A program made the position numbers and the translations under genes. Of a DNA stretch of 64,000 bases, positions 42,693 to 52,325 are shown one piece after another. This stretch comes from Melieria omissa (lineage: Eukaryota > Arthropoda > Insecta > Diptera > Ulidiidae), in contig OZ020270.1 in assembly GCA_963971225.1 (NCBI GenBank), positions 66,904,932 to 66,968,931 of the forward strand, written 5' to 3'. Each line of letters opens with the position of its first letter. Position 1 is the first letter of the stretch. The notes under the pieces were generated by a model. That model searched no databases and had not been told where the DNA came from. It worked only from the letters and a program-made list of their open reading frames with translations.

Positions 42693-42860
42693 CTCCCTCT
42701 CCCCTTCTACCCACTTTCTCTTTTTCTTTTCCCATTTCCTCTATCAACCTTTTTCCTGAGCCTTAAGTACAATGGGCTATAGAGCCTGAGTGCTTGGGGT
42801 AATGACCTCCCTTACGTTATTTCCTCGGCTCCCCTTCACATCCATCCATCATCATCATAG

Positions 42861-43118
42861 CTCACAGTTGATGCCAAAGTAAATCCTAAGCAGCGCCACT
42901 CTTTTTTCGAGCTGTCAGTGGTACAGAATGTGGCAGTGTTGCCGCAAAGTACAGAATGTGGTAGTGTTACCCCAACGCCATTTTCTGTTGGTTTAGGTAG
43001 TAAATTGTATGCCTATTTTTCTGATTACCTTGCCAATCAAGTATTAAAGATATGTTTGAATGATCAAATATCTTAAGATAACTGGGCAATTATTGTAAAA
43101 ATACAATAGTTGTTATCA
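42861..43118. repeat. Short repeat shared with 46620-46770
   Basis: AAAGTAAATCCTAAGCAGCGCCACTC at 42877-42902 is the complement of about 46733-46758, and GTACAGAATGTGGCAGT matches the complement near 46627-46642. Non-coding. The family is not identified. Confidence 0.5.
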
Positions 43119-43959
43119 TACACTATGATCAATAAGTACCGGGACTGTATCAAAAAAACAAAATTTTTATATTCTTCTGGTAAATTTATTTTATCCCCTT
43201 CAAAATAAGCCCCATCTGAAGCAATACACATATGGCAACGCTTAATCCACTCGTCCATGCACTTCTGGTAAGCCGAAGCAGGTATGGCCTTCAGCTCTCG
43301 CGTCGCATTTTCTTTTATGACCTCTATGGACTCAAATCTCTTTCCACGAAGCTGTAACTTGAGTCGGGAGAACAGGAAAAAGTCAAATGGTGCCATATCT
43401 GGAGAATAGGGAGCCTGATCGATGATATTCACACTGTGTTTGTTCAAATAATCGCGAATAATGTGTGCTTTGTGAGACGGCGCATTATCGTGGTGCAAAA
43501 TCCAGCTGTTATCGGCCCACAAATCCGGTCGTTTTCTACGAATAGCATCTTTCAAACGCCTCAATATTTCAAGGTAATACTCTTTATTAACGTTTTGACC
43601 GGTCGGAACGTATTCATAATGCACCACACCACGATAATCTAAGAAAACAATGAGCATAACCTTGATTTTTGATCGACTTTGGCGCACTGTTTTTGGTTTT
43701 GGCTCGCCTTCAGCACGCCATTCGGATAATTGCTGGCTAGTTGTCACGTCGAATTCATAGACCCATGTCTTATCACCAGTAATTATACGTTTCATGAACG
43801 TTGGGTCCTTATTAGCTTCGGAAATCATGTCTTCAGCCACTTGCTTTCGATGATCTTTTTGGACGAAATTCAAGTCTTGAGGAACAAGCCGTGCGGCGAC
43901 GCGTTTCATGCGCAAAATATCGACAACAATGTGTTGTGCGCTTCCATAAGAGATGTTAA

Positions 43960-44517
43960 TACTACGTTTACATTGAGCCCAAATGCGTGATTTGGGCAAA
44001 AATTCTCAAATGCGAAGCCAAATCACGCATTTCCCCATACAAATTCAAATCGACGAAATGACTCATTTCAACAAAACGACGAAGCAAATACAATAAAACA
44101 CGACCAATTTCATCGAACGCATCACAAAATGAAAGCTCTTTCAAAAGCTTCAAAAGCTTTTGTTCTTTTTGACAGTTCAAAATCAAAACAAACGAAAATT
44201 ATCAAAATGGAAATTTTGAATGGAAATTTTCGTCTGCTTCAAATATGTAGAATATGCTTAGCATGTAAGGTATGTAATATATTTGTATTCAAATTTGGTA
44301 GTGTGTTGAACATAGAGGCAGCAAAAAAACAACAAATTCTTTAGTCAGTAGCCGGAAAAGCGCTAATCTACATATGTGCTGCGGCAAGAGGACATGAGCA
44401 TTGAGCATTTGACATTAGCTGCCAAACCAAATGCAAATGCAATGCGAATGAGGCAATCTAAACACTTTGAAATGACTCATCTCAAACTACGCATTTGGGC
44501 TCAATGTAAACGTAGTA
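43960..44517. mobile_element. PIF/Harbinger MITE inside the mariner (TSD TAA)
   Basis: 558 bp, ends TACTACGTTTACATTGAGCC at both sides (inverted), flanked by TAA at 43957-43959 and 44518-44520. Removing the element plus one TAA rejoins the mariner frame as ...YDLNISYGSAQ, exactly as expected for the family. Same terminal motif as the MITE at 33611. Confidence 0.92.
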
Positions 44518-44722
44518 TAAGATCGTAAGGACTCTCTCTGAGGCTCACATGACAATTTTCAAGCACGATTTTCTTCACAATTTCAATATTTTCATCGGTA
44601 TTCGATGTTGAAGGACGAGGAAAGTCTTCGACCACTTCAAGACCACTTTTGAACATTTTATACCACTCGAATGCTCTGGTTCTTGATAGAGCAGACTCCC
44701 CAAATGCTTTCTGCAACCTTTA

Positions 44723-45368
44723 AAGCGCATTGGCACAAGAAATTTCGTTCTTAAGACTAAATTTCACACTAATCAACAATGGATGAAACATGGATCCACC
44801 ATTTCACTCCAGAGTCAAATCGGCAGTCTGCTGAGTGGCATGCAACCGGTGAAAGCCGCCCAAAGCGTCCAAAGGCACAAACATCGGCTGGCAAGGTTAT
44901 GGCGTCAGTATTTTGGGATGTGCACGGAATAATATTCATCGACTATCTTGAGAAAGGGAAAACAATCAATAGCGACTATTATATAGCGTTGTTGGAACGT
45001 TTGAAAGAAGAAATCGCGATTAAGCGGCCCCATATGAAGAAGAAAAAAGTGTTGTTTCACCAAGTCGATGAAAACGATGGCAAAAATGCATGAATTGGGC
45101 TTCGAATTGCTTCCTCATCCCCCGTATTCTCCAGATCTGGCCCCCAGCGACTACTGGCTCTTCGCAGACATCAAAAAGATGCTCCGTGGTAAGAGATTTG
45201 GCTCAAATGATGAAGTAATCGCCGAAACTAACGCCTATTTTGAAGGCAAAGAAAAATCGTTCTACAAAGGCGGTATCGAAAGATTGGAAAAGCGTTGGAA
45301 TGATTGTATCTCCCTAAAAGGGGACTATGTTGATGAATAAAAACGAATTTTGGCAAAAAAATGTGTTT
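44723..45368 (+). mobile_element. irritans-type mariner, 5'-deleted, inside another mariner
   Basis: Ends AARCRCATT are inverted at 44723 and 45368, with TA at 44721-44722 and 45369-45370. It is about 650 bp, half of a normal mariner, because the N-terminal half of its transposase is missing. Orientation is opposite to the host mariner. Confidence 0.65.
44779..45340 (+). pseudogene. irritans-type mariner transposase, C-terminal half
   Basis: It opens MDETWIHHFTPESNRQSAEW, with the first catalytic Asp in DETW. The frame continues through GKVMASVFWDVHGIIFIDYL, then shifts near 45062-45080. The second catalytic Asp region (HQVDENDGKNA; normally HDNAP.H) is mutated. The remainder reads ELGFELLPHPPYSPDLAPSDYWLF (third Asp) and RLEKRWNDCISLKGDYVDE, stop at 45340. 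That end is characteristic of the irritans group. The HTH half is deleted. Not functional. Confidence 0.88.
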
Positions 45369-45624
45369 TAATTAGTTAGTCACACACATTATTGAACGAA
45401 GTGTTACGTTGATCAACAAAATTATCCATTGTAAAATGCGACGAAGTACAAAAAGTTAACTGACGCTAACAGCTGCCAAACAAAAACTAATGATACAATC
45501 CCGCTCAAAATTTGACACAGATGTCAGTTAAGGTCCTACCGACCTAAAAAAAATTTGTTACCTGCATCGGGCAACGGCGGAAAATTTAAAATACACAGTC
45601 TCGGTACTTATTGATCATAGTGTA

Positions 45625-46759
45625 ATTCACTTAAATAGAGAGCATTTGAATACTAATTTCGATTTTGCCTGCGTACAAATAATTTTATAATGAAAACAAT
45701 AAACTTTCCGAATCAATATTAATGTAATTTTCTTCTTGTACAAGTTAAAAAGCCTAGAACAAAGTTTCTTTTGATCAATTACTTCAAAACTTTAACGTAA
45801 CAGTAATGTTGTGCATCTTTATAAATCATAATAAGTATTAAAAATATGTTTTATTCATTTTTATTGGCAACACAAACGCACGACACGATGATTTAATCAA
45901 AACATGATGAATGTGTTCAGGACAACATTTTTGTATTCATTATTCTATATCTTTCAAGCGATTGCATTGACTGAAATAATTTAAATTAAATCATACACCA
46001 CACACTGTGTAATTTTTCACCACGGTGCGCAAATAACCTCATTTGTTTATTGAAAAAATGTCACGGAAAGTCGCGCAAAATCAAGGAAAATTTCAAAACA
46101 CAGTGATTGCAGCGTTGCCTGCCAATGGTTTAGTGCCACATCGTTTGCAATCATGTATCATATCTAAATCGTATTATCACTTTCATGTCAGCCGCATTGC
46201 GCACCAGTCGCCGGTGCAGCCAGCAGACTGGCTCGCTGAGTCTTGTCATTTATGTCATTATGCCATTTATACCAATTCCATAATGAAATAACCTATTATT
46301 TATTTTAAATTATTGTTGCAATAATTTTATTAGGTACCAATTCCAGTTCTAAGCAAAATTTTAAATTAAATTTCAAATTTCAGCCAACAATTATTTGTGA
46401 TGAATATATATATCCAGCCAGAGTTGTTTTTGAAGAGCCAACAAAATAAATTAAAATTTGTTCATAAATTTTGCTCAAAATCAACTAATTTATAGGAATT
46501 TCGTTTAACTTTCTTTTCCCTAGTGATAGCAATATAAAATATCAGCGCTTCTTATGTAAAATCGTGTTAAATTACATTTAATGAATTCATGTACACCGCA
46601 GTTTTTTCAGTAATTTTCATGTGCACGCAGTACTGTCACATTCTGTACTTATTCACCACGATTTCAATTTTATACGTGAACAACAACAATTTGACAGTTC
46701 TTGTCATACAGAATCGACGTCTGGTTGTCAAAGAGTGGCGCTACTTAGGATTTACTTTG
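45625..46759. other. AT-rich spacer, no gene seen
   Basis: An 82-codon plus frame at 46043-46291 has no recognisable features. 46620-46758 is the copy of the short repeat noted at 42861. Confidence 0.5.
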
Positions 46760-46949
46760 GTTGATGCACTGACTACGTGACGCGAAACTGAGAGGGGAAA
46801 TGATTTTCAGACCATTTTTTGCTTTTTCCGATCCTCCGATAGTGTACGGGTTTTTTTACCCAAACACACACAGCACAGCACCGGTTACCAGTCAATTGTT
46901 TACATCTTAAAGTGATAACCTCTCTTATTTGCTGTAAATATAGCCTTGC

Positions 46950-47247
46950 GACCGTAAGTCGAAGGCAGCGACCCAGGTGTAAATAACGCCTGTAATAACA
47001 CCTAAAAAAAATAACGGGAAAACTCGTTTTCTCTTTCTCTTCCTCTCAGCTGGAAATGGCAAACCTCTGAGAGTAAAAATTGCTTATGAAAGAGATCCCA
47101 AGCTGCCGTTTGGAACCGGCATAAAACTGTAGGTCCCTTCCACCCGCGTACAAATTCATACGCACAACACGGATAGTTGCGGGAAGCTAGGCCTTAGTCT
47201 CGCGTAAGCGAGCTGTCGTGCAAACAATTATTATTATTATTAATTAT
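46950..47247 (+). mobile_element. SINE family 1, second copy (11-bp TSD)
   Basis: TATAGCCTTGC duplicates at 46939-46949 and 47248-47258. From about 47000 the body matches the SINE at 26133 (AACACCTAAAAAAAATAACG, CTCAGCTGGAAATGGCAAAC, ACTGTAGGTCCCTTCC), with a TTATTATTATT tail. The first 50 bp replace the tRNA-like head with unrelated sequence and no clear A/B boxes. Confidence 0.88.
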
Positions 47248-47482
47248 TATAGCCTTGCTAACCACCTTGTTTTACTGGTCTAAGTAATTTTGATTGTAAC
47301 CCGTACCACCAACAAAAAACAGAAATAAATTATTTCATACGCTAAAGTCAGCAGATATTCTTTGCTTTTTCCTCCATTTCATATCTCATTGAGTTTGGCG
47401 TTTCTAGCGCAGCGAGAAACAGTGATGGCAAGTTGAACTCTTTTCAAACGCAGAGCTGCAACTCAAGCAATTCAAACTTTAA

Positions 47483-47719
47483 CCCTTTCGGGACGGAGTT
47501 TATTTTTGAAATCCAAAATACTCTCAGTAGAAATGTTCTCATGCCATGAATGTTGGGGTTAGAAAATTATATTGGATGCTCACAAATTCTGAAATCATCC
47601 TTTTATGCGGGAACACCGAAATGGAAAAAATATTTTGCGTGGGTTGTAAGATTTGAAGAATTTTTTTGAGAGGCATTAAAAACTTGCTGGGACGTATTAT
47701 CCCAGTAGTCCCGAAAGGG
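47483..47719. mobile_element. TTAA-flanked MITE
   Basis: 237 bp between TTAA at 47479-47482 and 47720-47723, with ends CCCTTTCGGGACGG and the complement of CCCTTTCGGGACTACTGGG. piggyBac-type target and ends. Non-coding. Confidence 0.75.
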
Positions 47720-48559
47720 TTAAGGCTTTAAGGGCAGTCAGCAAAAACTGAAGTAAAATCATATTAAAACACGTTGCAACATACTTATGACTTTTTCAGC
47801 AACAACTTTTTTTTTGCAATCAATTGCCTATAAACGTACTACAGAATGAAGGCAATAAAAAACAATTATTTTATTTGCAAATAAACATCAAACGCAACAG
47901 CAACCCGTACCCTGGCGTTTGTATGGCGAATTTGTTGTACGAACCCTAATCAACTCTGGGGCCTGTATTGACTGAATTTGCGACTCTGGGGCCTGGATTG
48001 ACCTAATTAGCAACCGTATCCCCTCCCAGTTTCGCGTCATCTAGTCATTGGTTGATGTGCGACTGACCACATCAACATAAACTTTATGTCATAAAGCAAA
48101 TTATGAAAGCTGTCTTCGAATTGAGAAGTTTGCCGAAGTCATCGCGAATATGTTCGAATAGCCGAAGTGCGTATTGGACCTACTGCGCTGGTACGCAAAG
48201 TTGACACCTCTATGTGTTTATTTGCTTAGTGATCTAATGTATCTAATGTTGCACATCAGAAGAAAGGTATGAAAAATACCTTTCGTTTGATACCCATATC
48301 GTGTAAATCAGTTGGAGATTAATTGAGTTTTGTGGTCTCTTTGAAATTTGACGGCGAGCTACGCCTTTCATGGGCGTTTCCCAGGCAAATTTTTAGTTTG
48401 GTAGATGCAGGAGCCAACCTTCTATATAAAAGCATACTCATTTATTTTTTTCTCGAGGGTTCGCTATACTGCATTTATGCCTCGACGAAAAAGTAGGGTT
48501 TTTGGGACATTTTCGTCTAAAACACAGTTTGAATGTATTTTTTTGTATTGGTGTCTTAA

Positions 48560-49063
48560 CCCATTTCCTTCCTCTGTTGCGTATACGCATCGTTACTATT
48601 TAAAAAATTCGTACGTGCAGTGTGTGTGAGGTATTGCGATAAATTTTTTTTTGTTCGGAAGGTATATCCTTAGGCTTTCTTCCCCTCCATATCTCAACCA
48701 CCTACAAAACACACACTGACACACACACTTGTATATGTAGACACATGTTTTTCAGACAAATTTTGAATCGCACACTAAAAATTGTCAAACGTTAATTCTT
48801 TTTTTGGTCGACATGAAAATGCGTTCACATAAAGGCAAGGAAAAATTATAATTGGTTTGTAAATTATCTGGGTGTCATTATGCGTGTTCTAGATAAGTCT
48901 CGTATCTGTGTTGCGTGTACGCGACGTTGGCGCGTTGTTCGACAAATGAATTTAAATTAAAATGAAATTATATAAAATAAGTTTTTTAAGAATAACTGAT
49001 AGCATATACATATATCGATTTTACTTGAATAATAATTTTTTTCGGAAAAACGGCGAAAATGGG
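48560..49063. mobile_element. TTAA-flanked MITE with proven empty site
   Basis: 504 bp between TTAA at 48556-48559 and 49064-49067, ends CCCATTTCC...GAAAATGGG. The paralog reads GGTGTCTTAAGCAAATGTGTTGG (9590-9612) with a single TTAA, so the element inserted and duplicated the tetranucleotide. It carries GTATACGC and GTGTACGC repeats and no transposase. Confidence 0.88.
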
Positions 49064-50024
49064 TTAAGCAAATTTGTTGGTCGTTAAAACATCTACAAAC
49101 TTGCCGACGACAGTAAAGCGATATTCGGAATGATTTAGGACCAATTAACATTTAACCGTTCGAAGACGGCGAACGCGACTGAAATGAGCAAAATTCAAAG
49201 TTGGATTTCTCATAAACTAGAGCCAATCCATCCAAACGCCTCACAGTGTAACTTTTATCGTTTTTAGGATGCCAAAAGTAAAAAAAATGTTCTCCGATCG
49301 CAAAAATTTGTTGGTATGCAATAGAGGAATATACAAGTGTTACGAATATATGCTCAAAGCAAAACGAAAAATAACAGTTAGCATGATAACCGTTTTCGAA
49401 TTTGTCTCACTGCGACAAGTGCAGAAACACTTTTCTTAATGTGAGATTTTTTGTGAAGTTCACAGAGCCATGATTTTTTTGTCAGAAATATTTTTGCATT
49501 TTGATTTTAGTTACTTGAATATTTTGTGCAAACTACGGTATGTTTTTGAAGCTTTAATTAATGAATTTTAATTTTTTTATCGATTAAAAAAGCTAGTCAC
49601 TAAAAATTTAGTGGTTCCCAAAATTGTTTCTTATTTTAGTAGAGTAAAACTTATTGAGTTCCGTAGAGTTCCATGTAATGTTTATAACCACATTAATGAA
49701 AAATGTGCCTAGTTTCAGATTCTGAAATAAATTGTTGCTCCTTTTTGCACCAATTTAGTTCACAGCTAATCAAACATGGCAGTTTCGCGAAGTGAACTTT
49801 ATGATGTTTGGCTAAAATCTATGCAACAAATAATAATCATGCGGTTTTTAAATATATGTTGAGTTTAATTGGAAAAGATGTTGTCCATTCCAAATTAAAA
49901 TCCTGTGTAAAAAACTCTGCTATAATTTTTACTCAAGATGGGCACATTCGAGCCGAATAAATAGCCGTTTTCTTAATATCACAGGATATTAGATTGTTTT
50001 GTCAAAAATTTTTTAAAATGTTAG

Positions 50025-51570
50025 CCCTCATCCGACGTTCAAAAAAACTCATACATAAGATGTTCGGGTGATATTTCACCCATATGGTAGTTTGCATTGT
50101 TTTAATGAATTTTTGGACCAATTATAATAAAAAATAATTTGTTATCTTTAATCTTTATTATCTTTGTTATCTTACAGGTAAATAATTTAACACATTTTTC
50201 TATATTTTTTTGCAATCAGGGCAACTAGGTTAGGTTAGGTCATTGTGGCTGCCTCTGTAAGAGACACACTCGGAAGCCTATTATGAGACCCATTGTGATA
50301 TACCACATACTGTTTTTCCAACATATGTTACAGGACTCATTTCAATCGGAGGGGGAAAGGGGGCAAGGAAGGGCAGTAGTTAACGTAAACTTTGTGTTCA
50401 ACAAAAGTATACTTTTTTTCAAGAATTGCAAGCAGAATATGCCTCTCGATCGTTTTTGATACCAAATTAGCTATCTTCCAATAGTTCTTTTACTTTTTTA
50501 CACCCTGATTTTTCGACAAGGTTTGCAAAAATGGCTGTATTGAGATCAGAAATCAGCATGCAGATTTTCCTTTCGCTAACGTTGCTCTACGCAAAATTGT
50601 TAGCTTTACTAAACTCAAATCTAAGTCTTCAAGAAAAATTCGCCGCTTCTACTTGTTGTACAAGCGATCCAGACGGAATCGACAGCGATTGGTTTTTCGC
50701 TTAAGAGTATAGTTAGTGAACAATCAATTGGTTTGTAAAACGATGTAATTTCTAGTAATTTTTTGTCACCTACATATCCTGGTTATGATGAAAAGTGCTC
50801 AAAGGGGCATCTTCTTCTTGTTTTATATGACGTACATAGCAGTTGTCGCTAAACCCACGTTTCTCATATATCTCTTATGGGTGTTAACGAGCTTTGTTCT
50901 TGATTACAATTGTTACGTTCTTGGCGAGTGGTTTTGTCACCGACAGAGCGAAAAATTGGTCTGCCTGTTGTGTAACTCAACAGATTATCAAGAGATTCTC
51001 CATTCGACTTATAAACATCACTCCAAATTTAAATACTAAAATATGCCTGAATATCACCAACGCTGATCCATGCACTGCCAAAAACTCGCAAACCTTCAAC
51101 ATTAGTTTTGTCAGTTACTATCTTTAACATTTGTCTTCCTTAGCATCTTTTGTTACTGACACACGACTTCAAGCATAACGAGTTATACCAACTTTAGTTG
51201 AAATAAAATAATTGGCTCCTACTTTTCCGTTGAGTTCAGGAGGCCCATTGATCCATAAAATGGTTTTGCCTATAAAAGCAGTTCAAAACTTTCAATCCAG
51301 TGACGTAATTATATGGCATTTTCTGTATGTGTTCCGCTGAATTTCCATACAATTTGTATATGGGTGAAATTTCACCCGAACGTCGCCCACGTAACTTTTT
51401 TTATGATTTCCGTTATAATGAAATAATCAATATGTTGTATATAATTTCCAAAACTTATATTTGTTTGCTTCAAATACAAGAAACTTTAATCATTTTGATA
51501 AATATATAGAAAAGTTATAGCATCCCAAAGTTGAAAATGGGTGAAAAATCACCCGAACGACGGATTAGGG
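50025..51570. mobile_element. piggyBac-type TTAA element inside the Transib-like element
   Basis: Ends CCCTCATCCGACGTTC (50025) and the complement of CCCTAATCCGTCGTTCGG (51570), flanked by TTAG (decayed TTAA, 50021-50024) and TTAA (51571-51574). Subterminal GGTGAAATTTCACC-like palindromes occur at about 50070, 51362 and 51541. 1.55 kb. No convincing transposase frame, though minus-strand fragments near 51190-51300 hint at an old coding region. Confidence 0.65.
50225..50375 (-). mobile_element. LINE 3'-end fragment
   Basis: On the minus strand it ends in a CCTAACCTAACCTAG tail (50225-50239) and contains TGGTATATCACAATGGG, as in the LINE at 1420 (TGGTATCACAATGGG). About 150 bp of 3' UTR. A dead-on-arrival copy within the TTAA element. 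Confidence 0.65.
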
Positions 51571-51899
51571 TTAAAGGGTTTGGAATAAATCTAATTCAAA
51601 AGTATTAAAAAACTATTTTGACTATTTTTATCTACGTCCGTCCAGAAAAACCCTATTAAATTAGAAATAATGGTTATCTGAAATTACACCTTATATGGGG
51701 AGTCGAAGAAAAAGTGGGCTGATCACGCCCATTTTTGTCTAATACGATGTTGACCTCTACTTGGTTATTGCAAAATTGTATCGTCATACTTACATTGGTT
51801 TGACTGCTATGACTTTTGGCATCCTAAAAATGATAAAAGTCACACTGTGCGCCTGGTGGATCTCAACTCAGTATACCTATAGAAAAGTCGCTCAGTAGG

Positions 51900-52325
51900 T
51901 GTAATTATTTTAGGTTTTTGATTAATACAAGTATTAAAAATATATAACAATCAAAATTGGCGAGGGGCACTTTGCCCTCTCCTTATCCGACTATTCAGTC
52001 TAAGGTTACAGAAAACTTTAAAATTTTATTTACTTTTAAGAAAAAAAGAATTAAAATAGCTTAAGAACTAGGTTAAAACATTGCGAAGAAATCAATTAAA
52101 TGCTTAGAACTGGGATGATTAAACTCAGTAAGTGTCCTATTGATTGGCTCATTTATTATATAGTTAGACTTGATGCCATCGGAACAAAAAATATTCGGCC
52201 GGCGAAGTGTCTTTGCCGGAACATTAAAATTAATTCAACTATTTACTTTGTGTCTTGTGTCTGGCAGTCCTTTTCACTCGATGATGTTTGATAATTGTTT
52301 GCTTTGTCTTTCGCTCCCGTTTCAG
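51900..52325 (+). other. Intron upstream of the fuss exon
   Basis: AT-rich. It ends in a polypyrimidine tract and acceptor (TTTCGCTCCCGTTTCAG, 52309-52325). An open frame extends upstream from the exon to about 52170, but no conserved protein sequence is seen there, so it is read as intron. The preceding fuss exon was not found in the window. Confidence 0.6.

Larger units (their letters stand above)
37330..42860 (+). mobile_element. Near full-length LOA-type LINE with internal duplication
   Basis: In order: 5' region (about 37330-37466), ORF1, ORF2 (endonuclease, RT, RNase H, zinc tail), and a 3' UTR ending in CATCCATCCATCATCATCATAG (about 42838-42860). The RNase H/3' part is duplicated in tandem (701-bp unit at 41222-41922 and 41923-42623). 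Target duplications were not found. The 5' sequence GAATATTTTCGAATAGCCGAA at 37376 reappears at about 48147, a second fragment of this family. Confidence 0.85.
43145..45430 (-). pseudogene. Mariner transposase in three pieces
   Basis: N-terminus MDNFVDQRN at about 45430, broken by the second mariner. It is followed by LQKAFGESALSRTRAFEWYKMF (HTH) and CHVSLRESPYDL up to 44530. After the MITE comes NISYGSAQHIVVDILRMKRVAARLVPQDLNF, then the catalytic domain: IITGDKTWVYEFD (first Asp), ILHHDNAPSHKA (second Asp) and YSPDMAPFDFFLF (third Asp, DD34D spacing). Stops interrupt the N-terminus. The last codons read through the TIR into flanking DNA (stop 43073), so the native stop is lost. The long catalytic frame (43073-43999) is open. 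It would catalyse TA-specific cut-and-paste transposition if joined. Confidence 0.85.
43121..45622 (-). mobile_element. Mariner element invaded by a MITE and a second mariner
   Basis: 28-bp TIRs start CACTATGATCAATAAGTACC (43121 and, inverted, 45622) and are flanked by TA at 43119-43120 and 45623-45624. The transposase is on the minus strand. It contains a Harbinger MITE (43960-44517) and an irritans-type mariner (about 44723-45368). Its own length without guests would be about 1.3 kb, normal for mariner. Confidence 0.92.
46767..48050. mobile_element. Unclassified TIR element, 7-bp TSD GTTGATG
   Basis: 32-bp inverted ends CACTGACTACGTGACGCGAA (46767) and the complement of CAATGACTAGATGACGCGAA (48050) are flanked by GTTGATG at 46760-46766 and 48051-48057. 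1.28 kb including a SINE and a TTAA MITE. No coding frame. 7-8-bp duplications would fit hAT or P types. Confidence 0.7.
49242..51849. mobile_element. Transib-like element (CACAGTG ends, 5-bp TSD)
   Basis: Inverted ends CACAGTGTAACTTTTATCG (49242) and the complement of CACAGTGTGACTTTTATCA (51849) match over about 38 bp (to GGATGCCAAAAGT). The flanking CGCCT at 49237-49241 and 51850-51854 is a 5-bp duplication, and the paralog at 12668-12672 has one CGCCT. CACAGTG/CACWATG ends with 5-bp GC-rich duplications define the Transib superfamily, relatives of RAG1. No Transib transposase is visible: the interior is AT-rich and contains another TTAA element. Non-autonomous or decayed. Confidence 0.82.
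48240..51898 (+). repeat. Dispersed repeat, copy 2, with two insertions
   Basis: Segments 48240-48555, 49068-49241 and 51855-51898 are collinear with copy 1 (9275-9644 and 12545-12718). The gaps are the TTAA MITE (48560-49063) and the Transib-like element (49242-51849). Copy 1 shows the uninterrupted sequence at both points (9592-9602 and 12662-12680). Confidence 0.8.

Noticed and set aside
46043..46291. 82-codon plus frame
   Set aside because: No domain, no splice context, composition like the surrounding intergenic DNA.
50785..51127. Hydrophobic plus frames suggestive of a membrane protein
   Set aside because: They overlap in different frames inside a TTAA element. The hydrophobicity follows from T-rich sequence.
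52170..52325. Upstream in-frame extension of the fuss exon with a Met at 52170
   Set aside because: It passes through a polypyrimidine tract and a consensus acceptor (TTTCAG), and the extra residues look like random intron translation. The conserved domain begins right after the AG.
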